Position numbers and translations under genes: made by a program. Source: Azorinus chamasolen (Eukaryota > Mollusca > Bivalvia > Cardiida > Solecurtidae). Taken from it: a stretch of 64,000 nucleotides of DNA. Below are positions 19,571 through 31,145 of this stretch, piece by piece; within the stretch, counting starts at the first letter, position 1, and each line of letters opens with the position of its first letter. The stretch is from contig OY755252.1 of NCBI GenBank assembly GCA_963576725.1, positions 41,619,552 through 41,683,551 of the forward strand, given 5' to 3'. The notes beneath the pieces are model-generated. The model made no database searches, was not told where the DNA came from, and saw only the letters and a program-made list of their open reading frames with translations.

Positions 19571-21190
19571 ATGTCGAAAGCATTGAAACGACCATTGACG
19601 GATAGATCTTTCAAGTCTATATCCACTCACACAGATAAGTCAGTGTCAGTAACGTCAGGGATGGACGAGCGAACAGTTTGCAAATCACATCCAAAGAAAC
19701 AACTGGCGCTTTACTGTTCCTTCTGTGAAATGCCCGTGTGTGAAAAATGCAAAGTGATCACACATGCGCGACACGTGGTGGACGTGAAAGGAAATGAGGC
19801 TCTACTTTCGGCGGCAAGGATACGGCGGCGTTATTTGACTCGCCTGCTAGATGCAAAACAAAAGGTCGTCCCAGACATAAAAGATACAGTTATTCAAATA
19901 ATGGAGAGCAAGACCAAACTCCAACAGCAAATGGAAGTTGCTATTGAACAGTACAAGGATTATGCTGCAATGCACCGAGACAAGCTGTGTATACCTGAGG
20001 AGGGATGGGTAGATGATGCAATGTTCCGCGCCGCCAGATTCTACCAATTAATGGATGAAAAAATAGATTTCCTGAAAAGAAGACTTCTGGATATCAGTTC
20101 CACGTTGACATTAATATTTGATGAGCTGAAAGACGCTAATAACCCGGAGCTGCTTTTAATGTTTGGGGTTCTTCGCTCTGGCCTTGAGAGTCTTTACGCG
20201 CCAAGATGGCCGCGGGAGGAGATTTCTGTGTCGCTTACAATGGAGTCAGTCCCAGAATTTGGTGCAGTTCTGATACAAAAAGAAGAATACTTCGTTGACA
20301 AAAACTGCCATATTGAATTTAATCAAGAAATTACCCAACCAATTGTTTATTCGCGCGTGTACGACACAAAAATCCCGGTGCCTAAAAGGGTATTTCAGGA
20401 CGACCATGCCAAAATGTCATTGTCTTCGGCGGATGAAATGTTTGTTTCGTTTGGAGAATACATTGTAGTTTATCCACTGGACAACAGGCGCTATGGCAAA
20501 GCTAGCACAAACATCAGATTCAACAGAATCATTACAGTAAGACAGAATATCATTGACATTGCATGCGACCAAGGTGGGGATTTGTATTTCGCCGTTCACA
20601 ATGCCATAAAGAGAGTCTCCCATACAGGAAGCAAAATTCTGAAGAGCTTCTCTCTGAAATCGATACCTAGTGCAATCTGTTTATCTTACTCTATGGGCCA
20701 ACGGCCCAACATCTTTGTTGGTTTTCATGATGACGGGAAAATAGTCAAGTACTCCACGAGAGGGGAGATAATTATGGAACTAACCCACCCTGACCAGAAA
20801 ATGGTGTACAGACCTCGGCACCTGGCCATTAATTATGTAGGAGACATCTTCTTTTCTGATGATATTTCAAATATCACAGTCTTGGACAGCAACGGTATCT
20901 GGAAAGGAGCCATTGTCCGTGACGTCAAATCACCCCCTGCTTCCCGGCTGCTGAAGCCTACTGGGATAGCATGCACGTACCAGCGTCACGTGCTAATTAT
21001 AGACGCCAATGCGATCACGAATATTCACGCGTTTAGCGAGGATGGGAAGTATTTACAGACGGCGGTGTTTAAAAACCTCAATGACGCTTATGTATTAAAT
21101 GTGGACAAAACGGACGACGTGTGGGTAGCTTTCAAAGACGGGCGACTAAGAATATACCGACCAAATTTCATCGCACAAGAAATGGTGTGA
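19571..21190 (+). CDS. TRIM-like protein: B-box2, coiled coil, NHL-like propeller
   Basis: A 539-codon intron-free frame starting at ATG 19571. Residues 37-68 form a B-box2 zinc site: C37, H40, C49, C52, C57, C60, H65, H68. Residues of about 90-220 are charged and helical, consistent with the TRIM coiled coil (for example IMESKTKLQQQMEVAIEQYK). Residues of about 285-535 are beta-rich with repeated short strands (VRQNIIDIACDQGGDLYFAV, RPRHLAINYVGDIFFSD), fitting an NHL-type six-bladed propeller. No RING finger and no B-box1 precede it, so on its own it lacks the usual E3-ligase module. TRIM proteins act in ubiquitin signalling, innate immunity and RNA control, and the class is greatly expanded in bivalves. 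This protein's target is unknown. A second ATG at residue 31 is possible. No canonical AATAAA lies close downstream. Confidence 0.85.
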   Translation: MSKALKRPLTDRSFKSISTHTDKSVSVTSGMDERTVCKSHPKKQLALYCSFCEMPVCEKCKVITHARHVVDVKGNEALLSAARIRRRYLTRLLDAKQKVVPDIKDTVIQIMESKTKLQQQMEVAIEQYKDYAAMHRDKLCIPEEGWVDDAMFRAARFYQLMDEKIDFLKRRLLDISSTLTLIFDELKDANNPELLLMFGVLRSGLESLYAPRWPREEISVSLTMESVPEFGAVLIQKEEYFVDKNCHIEFNQEITQPIVYSRVYDTKIPVPKRVFQDDHAKMSLSSADEMFVSFGEYIVVYPLDNRRYGKASTNIRFNRIITVRQNIIDIACDQGGDLYFAVHNAIKRVSHTGSKILKSFSLKSIPSAICLSYSMGQRPNIFVGFHDDGKIVKYSTRGEIIMELTHPDQKMVYRPRHLAINYVGDIFFSDDISNITVLDSNGIWKGAIVRDVKSPPASRLLKPTGIACTYQRHVLIIDANAITNIHAFSEDGKYLQTAVFKNLNDAYVLNVDKTDDVWVAFKDGRLRIYRPNFIAQEMV

Positions 21191-21384
21191 AAGGAACATC
21201 AACTGACTGCAGCTTGGCATGTTTAATGTCATATATGTTAGAAATTACAAGCACGTCATACTGAATAGTGAATACCATGAAATATATCTAAATTAAGTGA
21301 ATCTTAAAGACAGACTAGATCTATTCAGATATAAATATTTACAAGGAAAAGTTGGTGGAATCTGAGAAGACAGTTATTGTCTGT

Positions 21385-21520
21385 ATTAATCCATTCATGT
21401 AAGAAATAACGGCATTATGAATATTAATTAGATTATTTTTTACATTGGCATATGAAAGCTTGTCCATACAAGCCATATTGTGGCATAAGTAAAGCGAGCA
21501 GATCCTGATCAGAAAGGGTT
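21385..21520. mobile_element. Family A MITE with hairpin half deleted
   Basis: ATCCATTCATGTAAGAAATAACGG and GCATTATGAATATTAATTAG match the A left half; it then jumps from GCAGATCCTGATCAG directly to AAAGGGTTAA. The opposite hairpin arm is missing. From 21521 to 22235 no gene or clear element is seen, apart from a J-type segment near 22100-22170 (CAAACAGATTGGATC, GGATACAAACTGTTTG). Confidence 0.6.
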
Positions 21521-22235
21521 AAATGGATGTAACTCGTACGGCTACAGTCTTATATGTGTGCGAGTTACCTCCCTCTAATATTTTATTCGCTATTTTGAAG
21601 CATCTTCTGTCTCAGTTCTAAATACATGTACATGTATTAAGGTTTTGCATTTTTGTTTAGTTACATATCAGGGCATGAAACAGTAGATCTATGCATCATG
21701 AATGTTTGATTAGATGCTGAGTTACGACCCAAACCGTTAGCATAGGTCATCACAAACAGTTATCATCGTTATCCTAACTATTTGGGGAGGTAAAACTGCT
21801 TGTAATGAAACCGTTTAATCAGAGTCTGCACAATTTGATACTATTTTGCTGGTTACCTATAAAGTTGTGTATTGTTAGAATACAGGATTTACTTATTCAA
21901 ATTTAGAAACAGCTGGTAATGTTAGTGTGTGTGTCCGAATATTAAGAGGAAATACTGCATCAAGGAAAAACATATTGAATATAGCAAGAGCTATTATTAA
22001 AACCACCCCATTGTATTTCATGCTTCAGCTCTTTTACAATGTCGTCTGCTTTAACTTTCAGAATGAATTTTCCTTCCATTTCTTCTCTACAGTGCAAGTG
22101 ATGTATCAAACAGATTGGATCTTAATATGTGTCCCATCTGGATACAAACTGTTTGCAAAGGTAATCATAGATTCGCCCATTGACTTATTCGAATTAGAAA
22201 CCGGTGGAGAGGCGAGCCTATGTGTCAGATTATTA

Positions 22236-22690
22236 ACCTTTATCCATAAATACACATTTCTACGCATTTGCAAACAGAGTAGACCCAGATCAGACGGATC
22301 CTGGAGGAGCAATCAGATAAGGGTTGCTCTGGTTGCTGATGATATGATATACAGTAAGACCCCGCTAATGTGACCACCTAAAAGTGGTATAATTCTGGGT
22401 GGTAGAGGCAGGTGGTAGCTTAATGCAGGACAAAAGTAATGCAGAAAGCTCCCAGAGGAGCTTTATGCATTACTTTTGTCCTGCATTAAGCAACCACCTG
22501 CTTATAAAGACACTCATGTTTATTCATTAAGTGGTCGCATTAGCGGGGTTCTAGTGAAGATCTGATTGTGCAGTTTTTGCCATGAACAAATATTTCTGTA
22601 TCCATGTCTTATTATAAAAAATATCTAATTAATATTCATGGTGCTATTATTTTTTACATGAATATCCATGGAGTAAAGTGTAAAAGGTAC
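22236..22690. mobile_element. Family A MITE interrupted by a family I insertion
   Basis: Left half: ATTAACCTTTATCCATAAAT, TTTGCAAACAGAGTAGACCC and the hairpin GATCAGACGGATCC / GGAGCAATCAGAT, up to GATATGATATA at 22351. The right half resumes at about 22556 with AGATCTGATTGTGCAG and ends ATCCATGGAGTAAAGTGTAA. The break coincides with the family I ends, a clear nested insertion. Confidence 0.75.
22352..22555. mobile_element. Family I pogo-like MITE nested in family A
   Basis: Starts CAGTAAGACCCCGCTAATGT after TA and ends CATTAGCGGGGTTCTAG, with the right TA mutated. The interior is a large hairpin: GGTGGTAGCTTAATGCAGGA / TCCTGCATTAAGCAACCACC around AGCTCC-CAGA-GGAGCT. It is the best-preserved copy of the C/I hairpin in the window. 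Confidence 0.8.
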
Positions 22691-22767
22691 CATAAAAACA
22701 TCGAATGAGAGCAAGAACTCGAACTACCCACCGTTAGTATTTCCGGTGACTTGCTCTTTCGCTTGTA

Positions 22768-22992
22768 AGAATTAATGACACCATGGCTAATATATCTAGC
22801 TGATGATTGATAATGACATATGTAACCTACACAGTAATTCTGGTGTTTGTAGAAACTGTAGAGTCAAATCTATTCTAATTTCCTAGGGAAACAGAGTAGA
22901 TCCTGATCAGACGGTTCCTACAGGAGCCTTTGTTCTGGGTCTATTCTGTTTGAAAAGGCATAAAAAGCGTTTATATAAGGAAGTGGGGATAA
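22768..22992. mobile_element. Family A MITE, degraded
   Basis: GAATTAATGACACCATGGCT, GTTTGTAGAAACTGTAGAG, AAACAGAGTAGATCCTGATC, then AGACGGTTCC-TACA-GGAGCC. The right end GGAAGTGGGGATAA is a mutated GGAAAGGGTTAA. From 22993 to 23600 there is only a family C fragment at about 23208-23300 (GATAGCTTAATGCATG, CTGTATTAAGCAATCATC). Confidence 0.6.
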
Positions 22993-23609
22993 AGCACTGG
23001 TGTCCTGCACAATATTTGACCCTCAAACCCAGATTTTTAATTATTAAAAACTATCTATGTAATGTAACCATGTCAAATTGTTTTTGTTTTTTTAAAAAAA
23101 ATCAAATCCGGTATGTTGCAGACCTTTTTACTATTGATATTCAGTGCTATATATATAGAATCCTGTTTGTGACCATCAAAACGAGGTTTAATTATGAGTA
23201 TGTAAGGAATGTGATAGCTTAATGCATGTCAAAAGAAAACACTTCCAGCACAGCTTTTTGCATTACTTTTGCTCTGTATTAAGCAATCATCGGTTTTTTG
23301 ACATTCCTTCGTCCAATCAAATTAAGATCGCACAGTACGTAAGGTTCTACTGTAGCTGTAGATACATGGATTTGTTATGGTTATTTATGATGTACATATA
23401 TAATATCTTGAACAACCCAGAAAGGTATCATGGCACCAAATTAGAGTTTTGGCAGACAGAACTATATTGCAGGTTTTGATGGGTTTAAGAAAATACCCAC
23501 ATGCACAATTACGGTATATAAAATATATATATTGTTGATTTTGTATTACTGTATATGTTTACCAAAGTATCGTTACTCTATCTATACAAACGTTATGAAT
23601 TGCATCTAA

Positions 23610-23812
23610 CTCTTTCGCTGCCAATGTCGCATCTACGATTACCTATGCAAACAGTTTGGATCCAGATGAGACGCCGGGTAATCCGGCGTCTCATCAGGAT
23701 ACAAACTGTTTGTTACTGTGACTATTTTATTAAACAAAAATGAAGAAAATTAACAAAAGAAAATTGTAGCAGACGACAAAGTTAGCAGACGACAGAATTT
23801 GGCAACGAAAGA
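23610..23812. mobile_element. Family E MITE, complete
   Basis: Termini CTCTTTCGCTGCCAA and TTGGCAACGAAAGAG, flanked by TAA/TTA remnants. The central hairpin TTGGATCCAGATGAGACGCC / GGCGTCTCATCAGGATACAA is shared with family J. GTCGTCTGCTA repeats lie near the right end. It has the overall design of families A and D but different termini. Confidence 0.7.
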
Positions 23813-24354
23813 GTTACAGGCATTATTACTTTGTGAACACGCACGTGACGTGACGTCAGAGGGAGGGTCCTTGTTGGATTTGTTAGCAGAGTTATTGTCT
23901 TATCTGGAATATTCAGAACATGACACTATCCGACATTAGACTTTACAGCTTCAAAGTCGATATTCGTCTTTAGAAATATTTTTTACCATGTTCATGTTTG
24001 ATATTCATACAAGGTTCCGCCGTTGAGGAGTATAAACTATTCAGCTCTGTATTAACAGACACTCGTTCACTAGTTTTTCAAACGTTTGAATGAATCAGAT
24101 GTACATGAGAATGGCAAACACAGCGGTGTTAAAGCAGACAGTTCTTTCAGCAGACTAACAGCTATATGTGTAAAATAATCTGGAGTTAACGTACTTACGA
24201 CTCGTTCAATGTTTTGAGAAACTATTGACAGGGTGTTAAACAGACTCTACCCAGATGAGACGCCGAGCTACCCGGGGTATCATCTGAACCCATTCTGTTT
24301 GTAAAGGTGATCACAGATTCGCATTAACTTTTTTCACCTGTTTGATACTCTTAA

Positions 24355-24571
24355 CCCATTCCTTCATATTGGCACCTTTTGATGCCCCTGTAAAAGTCAC
24401 TTTTTGAAACGATTGTGATAAACAGAGCATTTGCTAATCAAACAATTAGAATGTTATTTATCAGAATGGCTTCAAAACTACCCAATTCTAAAACACACCT
24501 TTTCTCTAGTACATGGTCCTTTTCGGTAGATTTATTCAAAGAGGTTAGGTCTATAGCATATGAGGGAATGG
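24355..24571. mobile_element. Family B MITE (shared by both duplication copies)
   Basis: TTAA at 24351-24354 followed by CCCATTCCTTCATATTGGC; GAAACGATTGTGATAAACAG; a reduced hairpin; TTTTCGGTAGATTTATTCAA; end ATATGAGGGAATGG. It is present at the same place in copy 2 (55475-55682), so it predates the duplication. Confidence 0.7.
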
Positions 24572-24849
24572 CTTATTTTAACCGGAAAAACTTTGAGAAT
24601 TGATGGAGAGAAGACTACCTAGATTGCTGAGGTAAGACAACGTTGAGCATTACACAAAGACAAACCTTAAATCTATTTATATTAATTTAACCCCTTATAT
24701 ATTATGATAACTGATTTAAGGAAACTAACTGACATGATAAACAATATGAAACAAGTTTGTAACATACATGTATACCCAAACAGAACAGACCCTGATCAGA
24801 CAGTGTTGCTGGGACTTTCTCATGTGGGTATACTCTATTTGAAAGTACA

Positions 24850-24975
24850 GTAGAAACTGTCTTAAGCGTTCATCAAAAGAGGTCTTATTATGTGTCTGTA
24901 ACGCAGATGGTAGCTTAATGCAGATCAAATGTAACGCAGAAAGCTCCTGTAGGAGCATTGTTTGATGCACAGAAG
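24850..24975. mobile_element. Family C pogo-like MITE fragment
   Basis: ACAGTAGAAACTGTCTTAAG is the C left end; GATGGTAGCTTAATGCAGAT and AGAAAGCTCC-TGTA-GGAGC follow; the right half is lost. TTAA at 24862-24865 is the unoccupied target of the family D element found in the same C copy at 56070-56311. Confidence 0.65.
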
Positions 24976-25590
24976 TACAGCCGGGTAGAAACTCGGACCT
25001 ACAGTAAGCCAACTGGAAGGCTTCCTCACATAAGAAAATAATATACTATATAAGGTACTTAACATCTTTTGAAAATCCCTACTCCTTCACCCCAATGACG
25101 TGATGAAATTGTCCCGTTGTGGTGTATTCTTCAATCAGTTAGACGGCTCAGAAAGTCACATGACCGTCCAAGAGCTAGGAATTCTTGGCAAGACTACGTG
25201 CAAACTCAAGAGAAGTAACACTACTACTTTGAAACATTAAATTCATTAACATTTACCTCCCTTGAATTTATAGGTCGTTAACCCTTTGAAATATTTCCTT
25301 GAGAAAAAACACTCTTTTTATAATGTGGGCTTTAATATTAAGCTCGTAATGTCAATCAAAACATTTAAGTTTTCCGTGGATGAAAAAAACTTGATTTATG
25401 ACGTCAGTTTACAAACAACATTTCTAATAGTATACGTAAAACCTATATTTAATTTCAATGTGTAGCGGAATAAAAAAAAATCTCGATTGAAATCAATTGA
25501 CAGAGCTGGGTGAAACACACAGTAATACAATATGGTAGTGAATTATGTAATTATCTTTTTTACTAAAAGAATTCACCATGTTGGTAATCC

Positions 25591-25738
25591 AATTTGAATA
25601 GGTACATTTTCTTCTACCACAACACAAATAAATGAATTTTCACGTACTTATTGTTGACGGCGTCGACGGTGGTACGTGAAAATTCATTTATTTGTATTTT
25701 GGTGGAAGAAAATATATCTATTCAAATTATGTGATCAT
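25591..25738. repeat. 148 bp foldback with ~60 bp arms
   Basis: AATTTGAATAGGTACATTTT and ATATCTATTCAAATT at the ends. Arms also share AAATAAATGAATTTTCACGT, and the centre is GGCGTCGACGG. In copy 2 of the duplication the right arm is deleted (56905-56985). Confidence 0.8.
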
Positions 25739-25769
25739 GTTTGAGTATTGTCTATTGCATATGAATAAC

Positions 25770-26185
25770 AAGAGATTGGTGGAAAAATATTGTAACTATA
25801 TTGAAACCCTGTGTAATTCCAACTGCATTTAGATAATGAGTATTTAGTGGAAAACTTTTGTAACTGTATGGAAAACCTTCATGATATATACTGTATATGA
25901 ATAACAAGAGCTTAATGGAAAGCTACTGTAACTAGTTTGAAAGCTTGCACATTGCATACTGCGTTGGAATATCGAAGGTTTGGTGGAAAGCTGTTGTAAC
26001 TGTACTAGCGGCCTGCGTAATGCCCACTGCGTTGGAAGATCGAGGGTTTAGGGGGAAACTGTCGTAACTGTTCTGAAAGCCTGCATATTGCTTACTGTGT
26101 CTGAATTACGAGGGTTTAGTGGAAAACTGTTTGAACTATGCTGAAAGCCAGCGTAATGACTACTGCATCTGGATAAGGGATGGGT
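25770..26185 (+). repeat. 68 bp tandem repeat, about six units
   Basis: Each unit starts GGTTTAGTGGAAAACTGTT and contains TGAAAGCCTGCRTAATG and ACTGCGTTGGAATATCGAG variants. Units are clearly diverged from one another. Copy 2 keeps fewer units (about 56990-57320). No reading frame is maintained. Confidence 0.75.
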
Positions 26186-26560
26186 GGTAGAGGGGCTCAA
26201 TCAAGAAACACACTACTGTAAGTATATTATAAGGGCCGATTTCGATAAAGCAGTTTGAACAATTTAAATTCGGATGAATCTTTATGCAACTTAATGTCTC
26301 TTATAGATCTAAATGATTTGACATTTTATCAATGTTTACTTCGTTAATGTTGACTGCTAAGATGGATAATGGAAACTAGCATATGGGGCTATGTAACAAA
26401 TAGATTTGTTTGCACTGTATGATTATCTATTTAAGGTCGAAACTATATTCGTATCAAACATAAAAATAAAACAATGAAAGAGTGAAGTCTGCTTTGAGTG
26501 TCCAACCCATATCATTACGATACTGTACTGTCACGACCATTCTTGCTCAGTATCTTTTAA

Positions 26561-26787
26561 CCCTTAAAAAACAGTTCTTCTTCTTTACCCATGGCCTGCT
26601 GTATAATTACATATATCTTCACTGTCTGCAATTATTTCTCTTTGCAATCACTGCTGTTGAGTGCACTGGTTGCACAATCAATTTGTAAATAGTGCAGACC
26701 CTGATGAGACAACTCCTGCAGGAGCTGTCTCATCTGGGTCTTCACAATTTACAGTTAGGTATATTGACGTGAATAGCAAGCGAATAG
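26561..26787. mobile_element. Family D piggyBac-like MITE (shared by both copies)
   Basis: TTAA on both sides (26557-26560, 26788-26791). The left terminus is eroded (CCCTTAAAAAACAG). Hairpin GATGAGACAACTCC-TGCA-GGAGCTGTCTCATC. Right end GAATAGCAAGCGAATAG. Orthologous to 57720-57965. Confidence 0.75.
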
Positions 26788-27159
26788 TTAATACTTATAC
26801 GTCAAGACATATTTTAAAGTATCATTTCGCATACAACGGTATTTAGTGTGAGTTAAACCTCTTGGGTTTCCAATTTCAAACAGGTAAACATACAGTGTAT
26901 GGATTTATCCAATAGAAATCTTTCTTTAAATAGTGTTGAAGTGTTGTTAGAACATGTCTAACATTAAGTTACTGATAGTACAGTTGTGTGTGTTCATGTA
27001 TTATGTGTGTTATCTACGTTAACATGTTCGACACAGAATAGTAATCAAGTATCCACTACAAAGTTTTGTATAGAGACATTGTGAACATGTACATACATCT
27101 GTGATCGACACTGAAGCGACACAATTTGAATGAGGAAGTAATTGCACAACCGTTCAAAC

Positions 27160-28897
27160 ATGGCGACCGGAAATTCAAGGAAAGATTTAAGTGCATCTAT
27201 AGTCACGGGATCGGAAGAAATATTTGACTTTTCTTGCCAAACCGTGTAGTACCGAAAATCTTCATGTAGAAGCCGTCGGCTACTGTCAGGATTGTTGTGA
27301 GTATTTATGTGATAACTGTTGCAAAACTCACCATAAACTTTCTGCCACAAAACATCATACAACGTTGGACAAGTCGAATATGTCGAAATCGAAACTACGA
27401 CCCATTGTGAAAGACGTACTGACGGAAACGTGCCCAAAACATAATGGTAAGGTGCTGGAATATTTCTGCAGTGACCATAACCAGATTTGTTGCAGTGTCT
27501 GTCTAAACTTGAATCACATCTCCTGCTCAAGCAAGAGTTATATACCAGACATTTCCAGTAGCATTGCAAACAGTCAGGAGTACAGCCGTCTGAAGATGGA
27601 TTTAGACAAGCTGGTTACCTTGGTAACAGTTCAACATAAGAAGATCGACACCGACAGGAAGAACAACGAGAAACTGCATTCTAAAGCACTGGCAGATATA
27701 AAACACTTCAGAGAGAAAATCAATACGTTTCTGGACAAACTTGAAGAAGAAACCATTCAAAAAGTATATTCGATTAATCAGGCGAATTCCGAGAAAATTG
27801 CAACTGTGTCGGGTGAATACAGCAACATTTTATCGGAAGTGAACAACTTGAAATCAGACCTATTGCGAAAGAAAACTGAGGGCAAAAACAATCAATTATA
27901 TGTAATAGCCAAACTGTCTCAAGATCGTATTACTGCCATGAATAGTAGAATAAGTCAGTGTAGTATAGATAAGATGACCATCTACTCATTTCACCAGGAC
28001 GAGAAAATTCAGCAGATGATGTCTACACTGTCAGCCATATGGTCACTGTCATTGAGGCAGAATGACACACCAACTACGACCCGTTACGTTCGGGAAGTTA
28101 ACGTGAAGTCGGAGGATGATACAAAGGACTGTCTTATCATTAGTATAGCTGTATTGACCGGGGACTGCGTGATTGTTACCGACTACAATAACACGAAGGT
28201 CAAAATGATCGATATGAAGACGAACAAACTTACGTCAAGTTTATCTGTTTCATCAAAACCGTACGACGTTATAAACACAAAACCAAATGAACTTGCCGTG
28301 GCTCTAGGAAAGAAGAGCAAACTAGAGATAATCACTATATCAGACGTCTTGACATGTAGCCACACTATAGATACACCTGGTGCTGCTATTGTCGGGCTTT
28401 GTTATGATGGATCAAAATTTATTACTGCATGTCACCATCCATACAGTGTTAAAATCATCGACATGTCCGGCAGAACTTTGAACACATTCACCACTGACAG
28501 CAATGGCAAGGACCTGTTCACCAATCCTTTTTGTATTGCTTTAGGCCTTGGCATTGACGTTATCTACGTAACTGACAGGGGTGCTAACACTGTGACGAGT
28601 ATGACTACTGATGGTCACGTCATCTCCGTGTACAAACACGACATGTTACAGCGTCCACGTGGAGTGGCTGTAGACAGGAATGGTACTGTGTATGTGTGTA
28701 GCAGAGATACCCATGCTGTCCACCAATTCTCTCCTACTGGAGACTTCACTCGAATCTTACTAAGACAGTGTCAGGAACTGGAACAGTATCCCTTAGCCAT
28801 AGCTTACAGTGACGAGGACGACAGACTCTACATAAGTTTTAACAGCCAAGAGAAGTGTGACAACATCAGACTATATCAATTGGAACAAAGGGTATGA
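27160..28897 (+). pseudogene. TRIM-like gene copy 1, frameshifted
   Basis: Close paralogue of 58391-60112. The ATG at 27160 (context AACATGGCGACC) opens the same N-terminus (MATGNSRKDL), but a run of three A's instead of two near 27239-27241 shifts the frame. Translation then hits TAG after SCQTV. Beyond the shift the frame is open to 28897 and encodes both B-boxes, a coiled coil and the NHL-like region. The downstream frame has no ATG before the NMSKSKLR position, which would discard B-box1. At the end, the TAA of copy 2 is CAA here, adding QRV before TGA. Either a young pseudogene, a protein starting downstream, or an assembly error in an A-run. ATTAAA follows at 28928. Confidence 0.8.
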
Positions 28898-29097
28898 AGC
28901 TTCCAGATAAGTTAGAAAAGTTTGAACATTAAATTACATGTTTTGTCTTATGGGTCAATGTTGAAAAATTCTGAAACACTAAAACTGATAAATTCTTTCA
29001 ACCTGGCAGATGAATTATTGATAATTTTTACAAACAGTTTGGATTAATATGTCGAGTAACTCAACATCTAATCTGGCCCCGAAGTTAAATTTTTTGT

Positions 29098-29210
29098 TTG
29101 AGTCTGAGATCATTCTCAAGCATTTGATTGGTCAGATTCTGAGCCTCTAATAGTCTGATAATCTGACCAATCAGATACTTGAGAGTGATCTCAGACTCAG
29201 ACTCAGAAAT
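29098..29210. repeat. Hairpin repeat downstream of TRIM-like copy 1
   Basis: Arms GAGTCTGAGATCATTCTCAA and TTGAGAGTGATCTCAGACTC, plus GATTGGTCAGATT / AATCTGACCAATC, around CCTCTAATAG. A diverged copy is at about 60320-60430 and a single-arm fragment at 48605-48680. Confidence 0.75.
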
Positions 29211-29444
29211 GTTATAACCGTGTACCCAGGCTGGACCGAAACGTTTTGACGCTGAGCTAAACACATTATAAAGTAATTGCAGGAAAATATGCCGGTATGA
29301 TTGAATGTTTGCAACAGAATAGTAGATCTACATTACATCAGCATGAAGAGAAGGCCGTGGTCGTCTTTTCACTTTAGCCCTTACCCCGCTTTGAAAGAAA
29401 TTATGTCTGCTAAAGCTTGGCTTTTTTGAAATTTTAATTCCAAA

Positions 29445-30438
29445 CACAGGGGTCTGGACCGCTTCATTGGGGTCTATATGTACTATACAATAAGAAGGGT
29501 TCCAACTAGCAGAACGGATATCCGTGTACCACGAGTACAAATATGACTGTAACTCTTGCAATTTAAATGATAATTTCGTAATTCTTTCGGCTATTGAAAG
29601 CCAACATATTTTTCTATCAAATAAATATAATCTTATAACGGTAACTTATGAACAAGTATCAATCCAACAATGATTTTCTCAAAATTTCACGTGTTTTTAG
29701 GGTCATTGACAAACACGTTCGTTCACCCCGGTTTCACTATATCACAGCAATAACCTGGCAATTTGCAGTTCAAAAAATGGCGTGAGTCAATAAAACGAAT
29801 CAATTCTAACACCCACCTCCAATTATTTAGTTCCCAGCATCAAAAGAATGATGTAAAGTAGCGAGTTTTGTCAGTTTGCTTCAAATCGTCGAGGAAGGAG
29901 CCATTGTACGTGACGTCACGGATTTTCCAATTTTTCCTTGGCTCATCCAATGAAATGGCTCCATTCAAATTTGTTGCAAAATGGCAGCATCCGAAATAGA
30001 AACATAACGACAGACGGAAAGGCCGCTGTTGCTAGTTGCTTATTTGTTAAGAGGACAAAACAAATGGAGATTGGTGATATAATTGGGTTGTTTTATTGAA
30101 CCACACCATCGTTTGAACTGAAAATCGCCAGGTTATGGCTGTGATATAGTGAAACCGGGGTGAACGAACGTTTGTCAATGACCCAGAAAACACGTGGAAT
30201 TTTGAGAATATCGTTGTTGGATTGATCATTGCGCGTAAGTTACCATGAGAAGATTATATTTATTTGATAGTAAAATATATTGGCTTCAATAGCCAAAAGA
30301 ATTATAAAATTATCACTGAAATTGCAAGAGTTACATTCATATTTGTACTTGTGGTACACGGATGTCCGTTCTGCTAGTTGGAACCCTTGTTATTATATAG
30401 TACATATAGACCCCAATGAAGCGGTCCAGACCCCTGTG
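29445..30438. mobile_element. 994 bp foldback element, present only in copy 1
   Basis: Ends CACAGGGGTCTGGACC and GGTCCAGACCCCTGTG, with arms of roughly 350 bases that also share GTGTACCACGAGTAC-type and TATTTGATAG-type blocks. TTCCAA lies at both edges (29438-29443, 30440-30445), and copy 2 has a single TTCCAA at the matching place (60655-60660). The centre (about 29810-30050) is unique and has no gene. The superfamily is unclear: the ends resemble hAT elements, but an 8 bp duplication is not visible. Confidence 0.85.
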
Positions 30439-30654
30439 CTTCCAATTCGATAAACCAGTTGATAAACCATTGACCGAGTTTCAAACTGCTATCCTGATGA
30501 GACGCTGACTTATTCGTATAGCTCGAGAGCCGCGAGCCAGTGTAGTTAGTGTCCGTGGTTTCAGTTATGTATACTAATCTGTCTTATAAAAAACATATAA
30601 TTCTGAACGGACTGTATGGAATTAACCGCTATAAATGTGTGATAAAACATTTGA

Positions 30655-30830
30655 ACACAGTAGAACCTGTCGTAAGCGGCCGCCAAATAAAAATCTTGTT
30701 GTGGGTATGTAAGTCAGGCGGTAGCTTAATGCAGGTCAAACGTAATACAGAAAGCTTTTATAGGAGCTTTCTGTAATACTTTTGCCATGCATTAAGCAAC
30801 CATCTGTTTTGAAAATTCATAACTTCAATA
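30655..30830. mobile_element. Family C pogo-like MITE, right end lost
   Basis: CAGTAGAACCTGTCGTAAGC; GCGGTAGCTTAATGCAGGTC; core AGAAAGCTTT-TATA-GGAGCTTTCT; TGCATTAAGCAACCATCTG. Truncated where a family A/J-like mixture begins (AAATAACAGAGTAAATTGG). The full copy is at 60893-61098. Confidence 0.7.
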
Positions 30831-31145
30831 AATGAACAATTCCCCTGTTAAACGCAACCTGACTGGGAATTGCAAATAACAGAGTAAATTGGCGTCTCAT
30901 CAGTACCCAAACTGTTCGACATTTGGTCAGTTGTGAAACTTCAAACAGATCGGAGTTAAGCAGGCACCATTTAATATCAGTCTATGTATCAAACAGTCAG
31001 GATCCTGATGAGATGCCGAGTTACAATCAAGTTAAAGGTATCGTATCTTAAGAGTTTGTTAGTTAAAGGTACAAATACACATTTGTATATCTGTGATATA
31101 TGTATCAATCGATTGTTGTCTGTACAGTTAAATACACTAACGACC

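Noticed and set aside
21927..22373. 148-codon frame downstream of the first TRIM-like gene
   Set aside because: Runs through family J, A and I repeat sequence; starts at a non-ATG codon; no recognisable domain.
27045..27569. 174-codon minus-strand frame over TRIM-like copy 1 (and 58434-58799 over copy 2)
   Set aside because: Antisense of Cys-rich B-box coding; no conserved start and no domain.
29445..30438. Assigning the 994 bp foldback to hAT
   Set aside because: Ends resemble hAT, but only a 6-base TTCCAA duplication is visible rather than 8, so left unassigned.
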